Below, in pieces: positions 1 through 10,553 of a stretch of DNA of 64,000 bases. Position numbers and translations under genes: made by a program. Location of the stretch: assembly GCA_902806565.1 (NCBI GenBank), contig CADCXA010000024.1:1116001-1180000 (forward strand), read 5' to 3'. A model generated the notes under the pieces. It searched no databases and was not told the origin of the DNA. It worked only from the letters and a program-made list of their open reading frames with translations. Numbering within the stretch: the stretch's first letter is position 1; the number at the start of each line of letters is the position of its first letter. This stretch comes from Hypoxylon rubiginosum. Lineage: Eukaryota > Ascomycota > Sordariomycetes > Xylariales > Hypoxylaceae.

Positions 1-935
1 CTAATTCTGCTTCTCCGTCTTATATAAAATGTTCGCCGCTTGCTTGGTCCAACTCCTTGGTTGATGGTAATATTATGTCCAATCGCGACGGCATCATTCC
101 CAAAATGCCGTAAGGTACTCTCGCGGAATACGAGAAACGTTACAACTAGTAGCAGCAGAAAGACTTCCTTTTCTGCGTCTGATGGATACGGAGAGTGTAC
201 CAGTAAGACTGAATGAGATGGAAGGGACGAGGAATCATGTCGGGGCCCAATGCAACTTGAGGAGGTTGTGATTGGGTAGTTCTGGGCGGTAAGCCTTTCA
301 GCCCATTCCGCAAAGGCTCGGCCGTGAACGTTTAATAAGCCGTAGAAAATGATGAGAAATAGCGCAGTCACTTGAAGTCGTGGCTTACTCCTGAGGCGCT
401 TCTCCGATTTCGGGATTAGGTGATATCTGGCGATAAATATTACCGTATAAAGAGTTGGGCCCGAGAAGGTCCTTATCTTGCGCTGGGTATCTATTGGCTG
501 ATCTGAACTAGGAGAGCTACCTATATTCCAGCTTTGCGGGTGGTCGAGATAGGTAGGTAAGGAGTGAGCTTTGCGCGGAATTGAAGGGAAGTGTCTCTCC
601 TTTTTTGGCAGATGACTCGGAGACAAGATAGCAGCTTTGGTCCTTTCGGGCGATATTCCAATAGTGAAACTCATTTCTCTATGTAGGGTAGACATGGTGA
701 CTTGTGATGGAGTCTATCTAGCAGGCAATCAATACTGGAGGTTAGGAAAAAGAAATGAGGAAGAGAAAACAAAGTTCACGTATGGAGGCCAACATGGAAA
801 TAAATACATAATTGAGTGTCTGTAGGTACATGTAGGTAGGTACCGGGGTAGATGACTACATGGATTTGCACTGCCCTCTAGTAGACATGACTCAGATTTG
901 TCCTTTATCCTTTGACAAAACCTGGATGTAATAGT
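1..935. other. intergenic, no gene recognised
   Basis: I see no reading frame with family resemblance on either strand; the only open frame (637-825, +) has no recognisable features. The stretch contains an AGGT/ACCT-type short repeat around 821-843. It lies downstream of the SesB-like gene, which ends at 936 on the minus strand. Confidence 0.5.
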
Positions 936-2320
936 TCAGAAATTGAGAAGATATTTTGCCCCCAGCCTTAGCATTTCCATAAAATACCACAAATTTATGG
1001 AACCGGGGGCAATCTGTACAGTCTGATTCCCGTTCCCATCTTGTAAACTTTTATTTCTATTCCCAAGTTGTTGAGTCTTGTTCGTATCTCCCTTCGTTGT
1101 GCTCCAGTTAGCATTGCCTAGTTGAACTGTCGCGTTGTAATGCCCCAGGATACTCGACTCGTTCATTTTGGAACATGATTTTCTTTCGTTAGAACTGAAC
1201 GTGGGTTCCTCAGAAATGGGTAGCACATGGACTGAACGTCTTTGGAAAGAGAAAGAGTCATTGGCCATCTTGGTTATGTTGTCCGCTACTTGCTGGTACA
1301 TTGGGTCATCCTCGCTGGCAAACTTGCAGATTTGGCGATGGTTAGCGTCTAATGGTATCTGCTTCTCACGAGTGCCTGGCAATCCAAGAACTGCAGAGTC
1401 CTGGGGTACAACCTAAGTCTGCAGTTAGCAACACACTATAGAGAGTCAACAACCTGAGCTTACAATGCCGAAGCGACCAAGGGGTCGGGTTTCATAGAAG
1501 GTTAGAAACTGAAAGTCCTCAAGAAGCTGTCGGAAGTCGCTGGTGATAGTATTAAGAGTGGAATTATTCTTAAGTGCATCCATGAAGCTGTTGCTAGGGC
1601 TCCCCGACAGGGAACGAGCGATTTTTGCTACCATATCACCAACTTCTGCATGATTCCCCCCTTTATGGGGAGTACCAAAGAAGGCGATACCAAACGTTGA
1701 TTCGCGGATGGCTCTATAGGCTCTATCATTACTTGAATGAACTAGTGCCTGGGAATAGTTAGAAACTCCGTATGTAAGCTTAATGAGACTATTCCAGTAA
1801 CGTACCCGTTTCACAATAATCCCTCCTAAACTATGGCATATAAATATCAATGGGCGATCGGGATTTATCTGTTGTAAATACGGTAAGCTATTGCACCCCA
1901 ATAAACGTGTAAGGTACGTACAGTCCGGACTGCCTCTAACTGATTCAGGAGATTCTCAGCTTGCTCTGTTATGCCAGCAGTTGATGCTTGGAATGCTACA
2001 TTTGAGTTATATCCAAAGAGTAATATTCTTGCCCTTGGGATCCGCTTCGGAAGGAAGTCTCTGAGCCATAATTTTCCTTCGGCTGTCCATGTGGCTTCGG
2101 CGTGCAACTGCTTGTCGAGGGGATTAAGTCCGTGGACGGCAACGATACTATTTTATGTGTCAACTGGGCTGCAATATGAAGTTTGAATTGAAACATACTC
2201 AACAAGAGGCTCTGGCGGGTCAACAAGAACTTTTAGAAAGTTCTTCGAGCTTTCAGTCTGTTCTCCTTTCTTGTCAGCATTCAAAGTCTTTTCAGACTGC
2301 TTCCGACCCCAGGGAACCAT
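936..2320 (-). CDS. SesB-like alpha/beta hydrolase with C-terminal curlin/sigma-like amyloid repeats
   Basis: Five exons, read 5' to 3': 2320-2199, 2147-1922, 1868-1806, 1748-1464, 1412-936; introns of 51, 53, 57 and 51 bases with donors GTATGT, GTACGT, GTACGT, GTAAGC and TAG or CAG acceptors. The joined product is 390 residues. Residues 41-48 (DIVAVHGL) begin the hydrolase fold; the nucleophile elbow HSLGG gives Ser129; FFGTPHKGG is at 160-168; His257 in LDANH is the likely catalytic His, with an Asp near 237 a possible third member. This matches the SesB-type lipase-like family found in fungal cell-death gene clusters. Residues 322-366 are five perfect nonapeptide repeats of type G-x-x-N-x-x-x-Q-x (GHYNATVQL, GDTNKTQQL and so on), followed by a hydrophobic 24-residue tail. 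Start: ATG at 2320 in context acaATGG, the only ATG in frame before the first intron. Inference: the repeats form a templating amyloid that controls the hydrolase. Family call is firm, the amyloid role is not tested. Confidence 0.87.
1011..1145 (-). repeat. five 9-residue GxxNxxxQx repeats in the SesB-like protein
   Basis: Codes residues 322-366 without gaps. Position 1 is Gly in all five units, position 4 Asn in all five, position 8 Gln in four of five. Two consecutive units give Q-x-G-x2-N-x3-Q-x-G-x2-N-x3-Q, the spacing of curli amyloid repeats. Confidence 0.9.
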
Positions 2321-3738
2321 TGTAGGTAGCGTATACTGGGTTTCGATCTTGAAATTGGCATGTCAGTAGCAATTTTTACTACAAAAGCATGGTTTGAAAA
2401 GAGTTTTTATTTTCTGCTAGTCAGCCTGCATATTCTCTCCAAAGTGTCTAACCATTGGTATGCAAACACGTATACTTACGTATACTTAGTGGCAATGATG
2501 CTACAATGTGGCGACCTCGCCTTCCAATAAATACCTACCTAGGTAGCATTGATACTCCGCCACAACACAGCCTGCATTACGTTGGGTGTGAGTGTACGAA
2601 GCTAGGATGCAAAGCTCCTGTTGGGAATGGTCGAAAGTAAGGCTAGCAATCGGCGGTGTAATCTTCGAGTATGTTCTCCATGCTACCAAGGAGGTATGTT
2701 TGGAGATTATATGATACTGTGGTTGCTGTTCGTGGGGACAATTAAACCCTCAAATCCTACATTTCATAACGACTTGTTAAGCAAGGCTATGCATTGAAAG
2801 AAGGCAGCGAAGCAGGCTCCCTATTCATTTAATTTTCGCCAAGCCTGGCCCTCGGACTTGGAGATCGAGGCTGGCTGGACATCCCGGTACATCTTACTGA
2901 AATGGGAGTGTATCTGGCTCACCGGCTTCATGATGGCGTAAGAGGGCGAGCTCGCACTTACACCAATGAATGAGCTAATGGGTCCCTATGCCGGACTTGT
3001 CCAATATGTATTGCTCTGTACTACACAGATAGGGACTCAGGAGGGTTGCAAATTGCGTAGTTGACTGCAAGCAATACTGTCACCCGGCAACCGCGAAACG
3101 ACTGCTACGCAGCTTTACTTAGAGGCTAGGAATGTGGGTATTCTGCCTTGATGCACATCACGAGCCTCAGCTCATGCGGGTGATGCACTCAATGCATCCA
3201 AAATATATTAGAACCTTCACAGTGGCCATTACTGTGCGAGGCACTCATCCCAACGATAGGAGAATCCTTCTACATATGATCCACTATATACCACAGCCTG
3301 CTTTCCTTTCCCCAACAAACTCCCTCTCTTTGCATATCGGGCTTTGAGTGCTCAAGTCATATATCATTTCCTTGTCAGTAAGGTTAACGCAGGATGACAC
3401 AATGCAACTGCCTTATACAACAGCCTCGTTCAATGTGAGTGGACTATATCTAATGAGACGTTTCAAATTAGTAGGTCGCGACCTTAGTAGATTTCTCACC
3501 TTCTCTAGATAGATAATAATTTATATAAAGGGGTTACAAGTCGAGGGGGGGGGGGACGTTTTGCGGCATTAGTCACATCTTGTGTGTTCTACCAAGAACG
3601 ATTGCCTTGCAAATACCTCATTGTCAGTTTTCTAGTAAGTACCAGGTACTCTGCCATTCTATTCCTATGTATCAATCATCCCTGTACAAGTCGGCCACAG
3701 AGTTAGCTGACCCCTTATCACATCTGACCAGAATAACA
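2321..3738. other. intergenic between divergent SesB-like and tail-anchored genes
   Basis: No supported gene. It must hold the promoters of both divergent repeat-bearing genes. It contains a palindromic ACCTACCTAGGT-type motif near 2531-2545 and a G homopolymer around 3545-3555. Frames at 3132-3347 and 2455-2640 have no family features. Confidence 0.5.
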
Positions 3739-4110
3739 ATGTCATCGATGCACCAACGATACGGCCCGGGACAGACAATAGGATCGCAGACCGAAGTCGA
3801 AACAAAAGACAAGAATGTCAACAGAGACAAGAATGTCAACAGAGACAAGAGCGTCAGAAAAGACAATAGAGACGATGGGACGTCAAGCGGCCCACAGCAA
3901 ACCGACACACCTAATGATAAGGCTAAGAATACCGCTTCGAATGATGGGGATGAAAATGATATCGAACAAGATGGAGCTTGGAACAGGGGCTATAATCGCG
4001 GAGACAGAAACACGATTCGGCAGAAAACCCTAGAGTCTTCGAGTATCGCCTACATGATATGTGCAGGCATTGCTGTAGTAGCTGTGGTAGTAACTTGGTG
4101 GTTGAAGTAG
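3739..4110 (+). CDS. small tail-anchored membrane protein with three curlin/sigma-like repeats
   Basis: 123 residues from the ATG at 3739 (context aacaATGTC); upstream ATG 3667 is in the same frame and would add 24 residues, but its context is weaker. Residues 22-45 are a charged low-complexity run of six-residue units such as KDKNVN, RDKNVN, RDKSVR. Residues 70-96 are three nonapeptides, GDENDIEQD, GAWNRGYNR, GDRNTIRQK. Residues 102-122 form one hydrophobic segment ending in WWLK, so the protein is predicted to be tail-anchored with the repeats facing the cytosol. No family is recognised beyond the repeat. It is divergent from the SesB-like gene and convergent with the third repeat gene (169 bases apart). 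Inference: membrane-bound partner or membrane-acting arm of the same system. It could also be a structural fibre protein; function is unknown. Confidence 0.7.
   Translation: MSSMHQRYGPGQTIGSQTEVETKDKNVNRDKNVNRDKSVRKDNRDDGTSSGPQQTDTPNDKAKNTASNDGDENDIEQDGAWNRGYNRGDRNTIRQKTLESSSIAYMICAGIAVVAVVVTWWLK
3946..4026 (+). repeat. three 9-residue repeats, homologous to those of the neighbour at 4403-4645
   Basis: The 27 residues coded here align without gaps to the first 27 repeat residues of the minus-strand neighbour with 13 identities (counted by eye), including every Gly at position 1 and Asn at position 4 and the Gln at position 8 of units 1 and 3. Confidence 0.85.
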
Positions 4111-4279
4111 CTTTGTTGGATAACAACGTAGGTTGATTTGGTAGGGTTGGTATGCTTGATCTGTTAAAGTCGGGGTATCCAATGAATGAAGACTAAAATA
4201 ACCATTACTATTGCTTCATGGGGAACTAGTTTGTCATATTACGATGAAATAGGAGACATCAAAACGTGTAACCCGCCCA

Positions 4280-4753
4280 TCACCCAAAGACTCTATTCCA
4301 GGGCCAACTGTTTTGGAGCCCAGTATACCAAGCATCGAACCCCTTCAACTCCTTCCCCTGAATATATTCTACTTCGGCGTCAATGTATTCGTCTCCCTCC
4401 ATATACTGAACAATGGTCTTCCCCTCACCAGTTGTCTTGCTCTTATTGCCATTCCCTTTTTGTGCGATCTTGTGATTATTTCCAAACGTGTCAGCGACGT
4501 TATGAGCAACAAGTTGGTGAGTTCTGTTTCGATTCCCGTTAACATCGTTCCGGTGTCCTGTACCTTCTTGGCCAGTACTATTCCAGTCTCCTCTATGATT
4601 GCACTTATTATCCTTCCCGTCTTGAGCTATCTCATTGTCATCGCCATCGATTTTAGCGTCATTGAATTTGTCTGAAGAACCGGCAGTGAAGTTGTTGAGC
4701 CCCTCTTTGAATTTGGTTTTTTTCTCATTAAGGAATTTCCAGATGGCATTCAT
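4280..4753 (-). CDS. small protein with nine curlin/sigma-like repeats
   Basis: 157 residues from the ATG at 4753; the frame stays open for another 24 codons upstream but without an ATG. Residues 1-36 begin NAIWKFLNEKKTKFKEGLNN after the Met, a likely amphipathic basic helix. Residues 37-117 are nine contiguous nonapeptides (81 residues, no gaps): GDDNEIAQD, GKDNKCNHR, GDWNSTGQE and so on. Odd-numbered units all have Gln at position 8, even-numbered ones do not, giving an 18-residue super-period as in a two-strand beta-solenoid rung. Residues 118-157 are an acidic then aromatic tail (WYTGLQNSWPWNRVFG). No enzyme or receptor domain is present. Inference: amyloid-forming adaptor or seed for the SesB-like neighbour, or a helix-plus-amyloid effector of the kind where an N-terminal helix attacks membranes. 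Function unproven. Confidence 0.72.
   Translation of the reverse strand: MNAIWKFLNEKKTKFKEGLNNFTAGSSDKFNDAKIDGDDNEIAQDGKDNKCNHRGDWNSTGQEGTGHRNDVNGNRNRTHQLVAHNVADTFGNNHKIAQKGNGNKSKTTGEGKTIVQYMEGDEYIDAEVEYIQGKELKGFDAWYTGLQNSWPWNRVFG
4403..4645 (-). repeat. nine 9-residue repeats with 18-residue super-period
   Basis: Gly leads eight of nine units; Asn is at position 4 in most; Gln at position 8 marks units 1, 3, 5, 7 and 9 only. Unit 6 has lost its leading Gly. Confidence 0.88.
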
Positions 4754-6348
4754 AGCATCGGTGTGATTTATATTTCGTCTTTGGCTGAAAATAAGTGCTG
4801 TGCTTACTTGAGACGGAGTGAGCAATCGTGATTATTTGTATGTTGTAGCAGAAAGTGTGTTCAGATGCGGAGAAACTGAAGTCCGATATATTCTGAATAA
4901 CCGTTCACTGGCAAATACTGGCAAGTGGATCGAGTGAAAAGGTTAGGGTGAGAGTGGGAAGAATGGAGGTATGTAAGGGGGCAGTTTAGCATGAATTATG
5001 AGAACCTGAAGACAGAGAACGAACACATTGTCTCCCCTTATACTTTCAGGCTGGGAGATAGGATTCTTGAAAGGAATGGGTGGTTACACATCTGGGTTGG
5101 GTACCTACCTAGGTAGGTAGGCACGCAATATTTGCATGTTTGATAAGATTGTCTCGTTTCCTGGCCTGGCCTGCCCCCCGGTCACGTTGATGCCTCTGAT
5201 TTTGTCAGATTGCCTACCTGGCTGCCTCTTCACCTTTCGGCTGCCTCCCTTGTGGCTGCCTCTGACCTTGGAATAGGTATCTATATCCCTACTATCCCAA
5301 GTTAAAAAAAACTTAGCTTAGAAGATTATGAAATTGGGGTTTGGTGATGCCTACCCAGAATCTCAACAATCACTTCACGACGTTTGCTGAGCTTCAAAGA
5401 AAACGCCAGCCCTCATAAGGTGAATGGGATTGATAGCGACTTCTCTGCTACTCGGCTGCTGACTACAACTACTGAAAATGTACCTAAATTTTAGAGCCCT
5501 TATAATTGCCGATCGTATGAACAGTTTCTCTAGACTTATTATTGTATTCATGGGATGAATATGTGGCTTAGAGACATGACAACTGATAGGTGGAATAGGG
5601 CGCGTCCCATGTGTGTCATCCTGTAACAATTGTTGGTCCGCCATCTTACCATTGAGATGACAAATTGGTAAGATGACATCAACATCCCTGCCTACCTAAT
5701 CTCTCATCTTAATCACCATCAATCAATCAAATTTTTGGTGAGGCTCAGTGCGATAGTGAAAGTACCTAAGGCAGTGAATTTTCACCAATAGTGTACCATA
5801 TCCAACTACCTGGACCAAGTATTACACTTGGATCCTTGAGCTTTGAGGTAACGTAACATGAAACTGTGTTTAAGATACCTACGTGATACACTACCTACCT
5901 GGGTACCTATCTATAGGTAGGTAATCAAGCGAAATGTTCTCAGATTCTCCAATATGGCAACCCTGATGTCTGAATAAGAACTGGAGGGTCGACCCGTGGA
6001 TTGGCATGACTAATAGCCGCAAACAAGCTTCCCGGCACTGCAAAGTCTCCTTTAACCGACCCGAAAGTTTGTGTGCATACTAGATACCTAGGGGTCGCTT
6101 TATTGGCAAAAGGCTGAGCCCCTTGTTTTCTTTGGCTGGACCGCCAGATTTCACTGCGGGGAAGTAGCCGAAAGAAGCCTTTCTCGGAGCGTGACCTGCC
6201 TTATTAGGACTGTTATATGCAGGTTGTCTTAGCTATACGATATCGTATGTAGATTGCCGATTATTGCTTGAAGAATTCATATATCACCTCTATTTCCTTC
6301 TAAGATGCTGCTGGCAGTAGGATCATCTTTTCAATACCCCTTTACACG
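4754..6348. other. intergenic, no gene recognised
   Basis: About 1.6 kb without a supported gene. It holds palindromic AGGT/ACCT runs at 5101-5121 and around 5890-5922 and stretches of CT-rich repeats (tggctgcctc, ctgcctccct) near 5200-5260. The open frame at 5375-5644 (-) shows no family features. Confidence 0.5.
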
Positions 6349-9056
6349 ATGCGCCTGCACCGGCTACTGCTGGGGCTCTGCCTTGGCATCGACGCCACTA
6401 CCGCCACAGTATTGGTGTCTGAACCTGGCGACGTCGCCGTCATACCATCGTGGGACATCCAATCTTCCGAGACAGTCGGTACGGACCTAGAGGCGTTGTC
6501 CCGTCCTGGCGTCGACACTACGACATGGCACGAAGTCGACAGCTCCCGCTGTACACTCATGGGCTGTCTTATACAAGCTGGAGTCTATCGTGAGAACGGA
6601 CTCTTCTTCTCAAATGCGCTGCAGAGCTTCAACTCGAGCCAATTCAAAGTGCCTTGGGTATACCGGAAAGAATTCGCTCTTGAACCTTCAGCGGGCCGGC
6701 ATTTCCACATCCAGACTCACGGGATCAACTCCGGCGCCGATATATATGTGAATGGCCAAGAGATCGTGACCAAGGAGACTCAATCAGGTGCTTATGTTGG
6801 GAGTTCTTACGATATTACCAGTATAGCAGAGGATCGAAATGCATTGGCAGTGCGCGTGTATCCGACCGACTACAACTACGATTTTGCCCTCGGGTTTGTG
6901 GATTGGAACCCGTATCCGCCCGATAACGGAACGTAAGTAATCTCTTGTCCAGAGAGAAGTGCTGACTAACTCATTGTCGAAGTGGCGTATGGCGGAATGT
7001 GGAAGTGAAACAGACAGGACCGGTCGCACTGGGGCCATTGCGGGTGACTACTCAAGTCGGATTGCTAATTGAAAATTCTAGCGCCGTTGTGGGGTTGAAG
7101 GCGACAGCCACGAATCTAGAGGACCGGGAGGTTACTATCGAGCTAAAGGGCACTGTTTCTCTCGAAGAAGGCGGCCGAAACTACAACTTGAACAAGACCG
7201 TCACGATACCCCCGCTTGGAACCACCGAATTGGCCTTATCAACAACACTAAACAAGCCCGCGATCTGGTGGCCAAGGCAATGGGGCGAGCAACCGCTATA
7301 TCTTGGCCAGCTATCCGCTTCAGTCGACGGGGCTCTCTCCGACAAAGTAGAGCAAACGTTTGGCATCCGTCAGGTAACTTCGAAGCTCACTTCGAATAAC
7401 GACACCATATTCTACGTCAATGGCTATCCTTTCCAAGTTTCCGGCGCGGGCTACTCGGCTGACATCTTTCTGCGTTGGGATACGGCCAAATTCACCACAC
7501 AGGCTAAACTCATGCTCGACCTAGGCCTTAACACAGTGAGATTGGAGGGCAAAAATGAGCATCCGGAGCTATATGAGGTTGCAGACCGCCTAGGCTTGAT
7601 GGTCCTGCCGGGTTGGGAGTGCTGTGATAAATGGGAGGCCTGGACGTACAATGAGGACTTGGCCGTTAAGTCGGAGTGGACAGGGGCCGATTACACAATT
7701 GCGAATAGGAGCATGTATCACGAAGCTCTCATGCAACAGGGTCATCCGAGTGTGCTGGGATACCTAGTCGGTAGCGACTATTGGCCCGACGACACAGCGG
7801 CGGAGATGTACTACCATTCACTCAAGGCAGCAGACTGGCAGGGACCTATCATTGCGTCGGCATCAGAGAGGGGCTTCCCGGCGATTCTAGGTCCATCAGG
7901 ATTAAAAATGGCCGGGCCATACGACTGGGTGCCGCCGAACTACTGGTACGATGTTGAGCCAGCAGAAGATCGCTTGGGTGCTGCGTTCGGCTTCGGTTCC
8001 GAGCTTGGTGCCGGTGTAGGAACGCCGGAAATTAGCAGCTTGAAGAAATTCTTGTCGGAATCGGATCTGGAAGACTTGTGGAAGAACCCAAATAAGGGGC
8101 TTTATCATATGTCGACGAGCGTGTCATCCTTCTATGACCGTAAGATTTATAATGATGGTCTGTGGAATCGCTATGGTGCGCCTTCTTCACTGGAGGACTA
8201 CCTGCTCAAAGCCCAAATCATGGACTACGAGGCGACAAGGTCTCAGTTCGAGGGCTTTTCAGCCCTGTGGAGCGCCGAAAGACCAGCGACGGGGCTCATT
8301 TACTGGATGCTGAATAACGCATGGCCAAGTCTGCATTGGAACCTGTTCGACTACTACCTGCACCCAGCTGGATCTTACTTCGGAGCCAAGGTCGGTGCTA
8401 GGAAAGAGCATGTAGCGTACGATTATAACGGGAAGCTCGTGTATCTGATCAACCACTCGCTAGATAGAAAGGGCTCGAGATCGGTGGCGGTCGATGCCAT
8501 TGACAAGAGTGGCAAGACAATCTACAGCAGCCACAAAGTTGTCAAGACAGAGCCGAATACTAGTAAGGTCATTCTGGACCTCACCAAGGCTCTCGGATCG
8601 ATCACGGACGTCGCATTCCTGCGCCTCGTCCTTTCGGATGACAAGAAAGCCGTACTTAGTCGCAATGTCTACTGGCTTGCAACGACTATCGACACGTTGG
8701 ACTGGGACAACTCGGACTGGTTTTTCACACCGGTCACTGAGTACGCGAACTTCACCGCCCTGAACGATCTACCGGCTGCCAAAGTCTCCGTCACGCTTGC
8801 GACATCACGATCGCATCGACGTGAAGCAGCAAAGGATATCTCGGTCGTGGTCGAGAACCACTCTAGAGTCCCCGCGTTCTTTATCAGGCTCAATCTCGTC
8901 GACAAGGATGGCGAAGACGTCCTGCCGGTGCTATGGTCGGATAACTATGTTACTCTATGGCCTAACGAGAAGCTCGAGCTGAAGGTTGAAGGCGATGGCG
9001 GGGCCGCCGTTCAGGTCAGCGGTGGGAATATAAAAAAGGCGAATGTATATCTGTAA
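6349..9056 (+). CDS. secreted GH2 exo-beta-D-glucosaminidase (exochitosanase)
   Basis: Two exons, 6349-6932 and 6983-9056, with one 50-base intron (GTAAGT ... gactaac ... AAG); 885 residues, close to the usual fungal length near 890. Residues 1-20 are a signal peptide (MRLHRLLLGLCLG then Ala/Thr-rich), so the enzyme is exported. Layout is the GH2 set: sugar-binding jelly roll (about 80-195, with GVWRNVEV after the splice), immunoglobulin-like domain, TIM barrel from about 330, then C-terminal beta domains. In this GH2 subfamily the acid/base is an Asp and the nucleophile a Glu; I place them at Asp460 (LVGSD) and Glu535 (GFGSELGAG). The family releases GlcN from the non-reducing end of chitosan oligomers. 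A start at 6305 is out of frame. Codon use and splice sites are regular and nothing is broken. Confidence 0.9.
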
Positions 9057-9456
9057 TCGCTCGGAAAAGTTGGCGTTAACATAGCTGGTCGTATTTCTGG
9101 TGTCTAAAATCAATTCCTGCTGACATGTTCCCGTCCAGGAATAATAATACTAAGCCCAAGTTAAAAGCTCTGCTGCTTCCATGGTCTCTTGGTGGCGCCC
9201 CCGCTTTCTCTCATGCATCCAATTTTATGAATGTCAACCTGATCGCAAGGCCGTTCGCTTCGTTCATCTCTCTGAAACCAACGCGTAGTATCTGGCTGAA
9301 ACTGCCTGCCATAATAAGGGTATCATATCGAGACTTCCATGCCGACTTTTAGTATCCGGATAAAAGTTGAGAGAAGAATCACCAGACACGTACCATCTCA
9401 AACCTTTTTTAACCTCACTTGCATCTCCCCCCTCACTAACCCTACCGCCGCCGTCG
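9057..9456. other. intergenic between convergent GH2 and 2EXR genes
   Basis: No gene seen. It holds the 3' ends of both genes; a further 3' exon of the 2EXR gene could lie here, but I could not place convincing splice sites. Confidence 0.5.
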
Positions 9457-9993
9457 CTACCTCAAGCCCCAGAAGTCGCCGGGCCCCCAGATGGTCCTCT
9501 CGATGACGTCCCGGCGCGGGTGGAACCAGACGCCCGGGTCGCCCGGCTCGTCCTCGTCGCGGAACGCGAGCCGGTACCCGGCGCGGCGGACGGCCTCGCG
9601 CGACTCGAAGCACACGTGGGCCAGCGGCAGGCGCAGGCTGGCCCGCTCCAGCAGCTGCATCCTGAGCCCCGCCGACGCGTACACGAGCGCGTTGAAGACG
9701 CGCGAGCCTGGCAGCGCGTACCGCCAGATCATCTCCCGGACCTCCGGCGGCAGGTCCGCGAAGGTGACCGGCTGTTGCTGTTGCTGCTGCCGACTGTCGC
9801 CGGACATGTCCTCTGCTGCCGCTGCTGTTGTTGCTACCAGTGGGCGGCGGCTCTGGTGAGGCTGTCGGTGGTGGTCCGCAGCGCGTTGGTGAGAGGAGCT
9901 CCGGTCTAGGAGCTGTGATGGTGGCTTGCCGAGAGCGGCACTGACGTAATGCCCCGGGACGTCAGCTGGGATCGAAGCTGGGAGACAATCCAT
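9457..9993 (-). CDS. 2EXR-domain protein with polyglutamine tract
   Basis: 178 residues from the ATG at 9993; an in-frame ATG at 9807 would give 116 residues and also keeps the domain, so the start is uncertain. A Q6 tract coded by CAG/CAA repeats is at residues 69-74. The 2EXR signature follows: FADLPPEVREMIWRYALP (78-95), LAHVCFESREAVRRAGY (124-140) and GVWFHPRRDVIERTIW near the end. This is a fungal-expanded family of unknown biochemical role, related in its opening helix to F-box-like segments. The frame stops at WGLR, directly after the domain; relatives are usually longer, so either the gene is short or a further exon was missed. The sequence is much more GC-rich than its neighbours. 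Confidence 0.72.
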   Translation of the reverse strand: MDCLPASIPADVPGHYVSAALGKPPSQLLDRSSSHQRAADHHRQPHQSRRPLVATTAAAAEDMSGDSRQQQQQQPVTFADLPPEVREMIWRYALPGSRVFNALVYASAGLRMQLLERASLRLPLAHVCFESREAVRRAGYRLAFRDEDEPGDPGVWFHPRRDVIERTIWGPGDFWGLR

Positions 9994-10553
9994 CTTTGGG
10001 AGATGAGTCAAGGCTACTGGACTGGGAGAGCGGGAGAGCAAGAGTTTATAAGTTGGCTTATGAGCTGACAATCATCTGAGCTCATTGCTGTAACGTATGC
10101 GTTATAGTCTATCCCGTGCGCATCCGTGGGCACCCGGGCAGCGACGTCAGTGGGTTTGTGCGGGACTTTTGTCGTCACATTGCATATAACAGTATCCCTA
10201 TAAGCAATAACTTCATACATAGGATATGCAAATATCAAAGATACCCCTGAATACCCTCTTCGATTATGCGACAAATGCTTCTGCTGTTATATTTCGCATA
10301 GTATAAATCGTATTCAAGTTGAGATCATATTCGTAATAGGTTTCTTATTCTAAAGCTTCGTAGTCAAGGCACGAACTTACGCTATCACGTAAACTGAGAC
10401 TTGAGAATATGGTATTTCGCCTCGATCGAAGCAAGGGTGCTTCATTGCCAGCCATAATGGCATTTAATATCCTGGTAATGTCTGTTTCCTGCAACTAGAC
10501 ATAGTTTAACTGCTATGGATAGTTAAGAGGCTTTATCCCAGTTAATCCCGGAA
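9994..10553. other. intergenic, no gene recognised
   Basis: Upstream of the 2EXR gene and downstream of the P450 pseudogene; no family features on either strand. Confidence 0.5.

Noticed and set aside
4186..4675. Plus-strand frames opposite the nine-repeat gene (4186-4542 and 4313-4675)
   Set aside because: Antisense; the periodic repeat of the minus strand explains their openness.
6305..6490. Earlier ATG (6305) as start of the GH2 gene
   Set aside because: It is in another frame; the frame from 6349 gives a signal peptide and the conserved GH2 sequence.
9367..9909. Plus-strand frame of 180 codons opposite the 2EXR gene
   Set aside because: GC-rich antisense shadow; the minus strand carries the clear 2EXR motifs.
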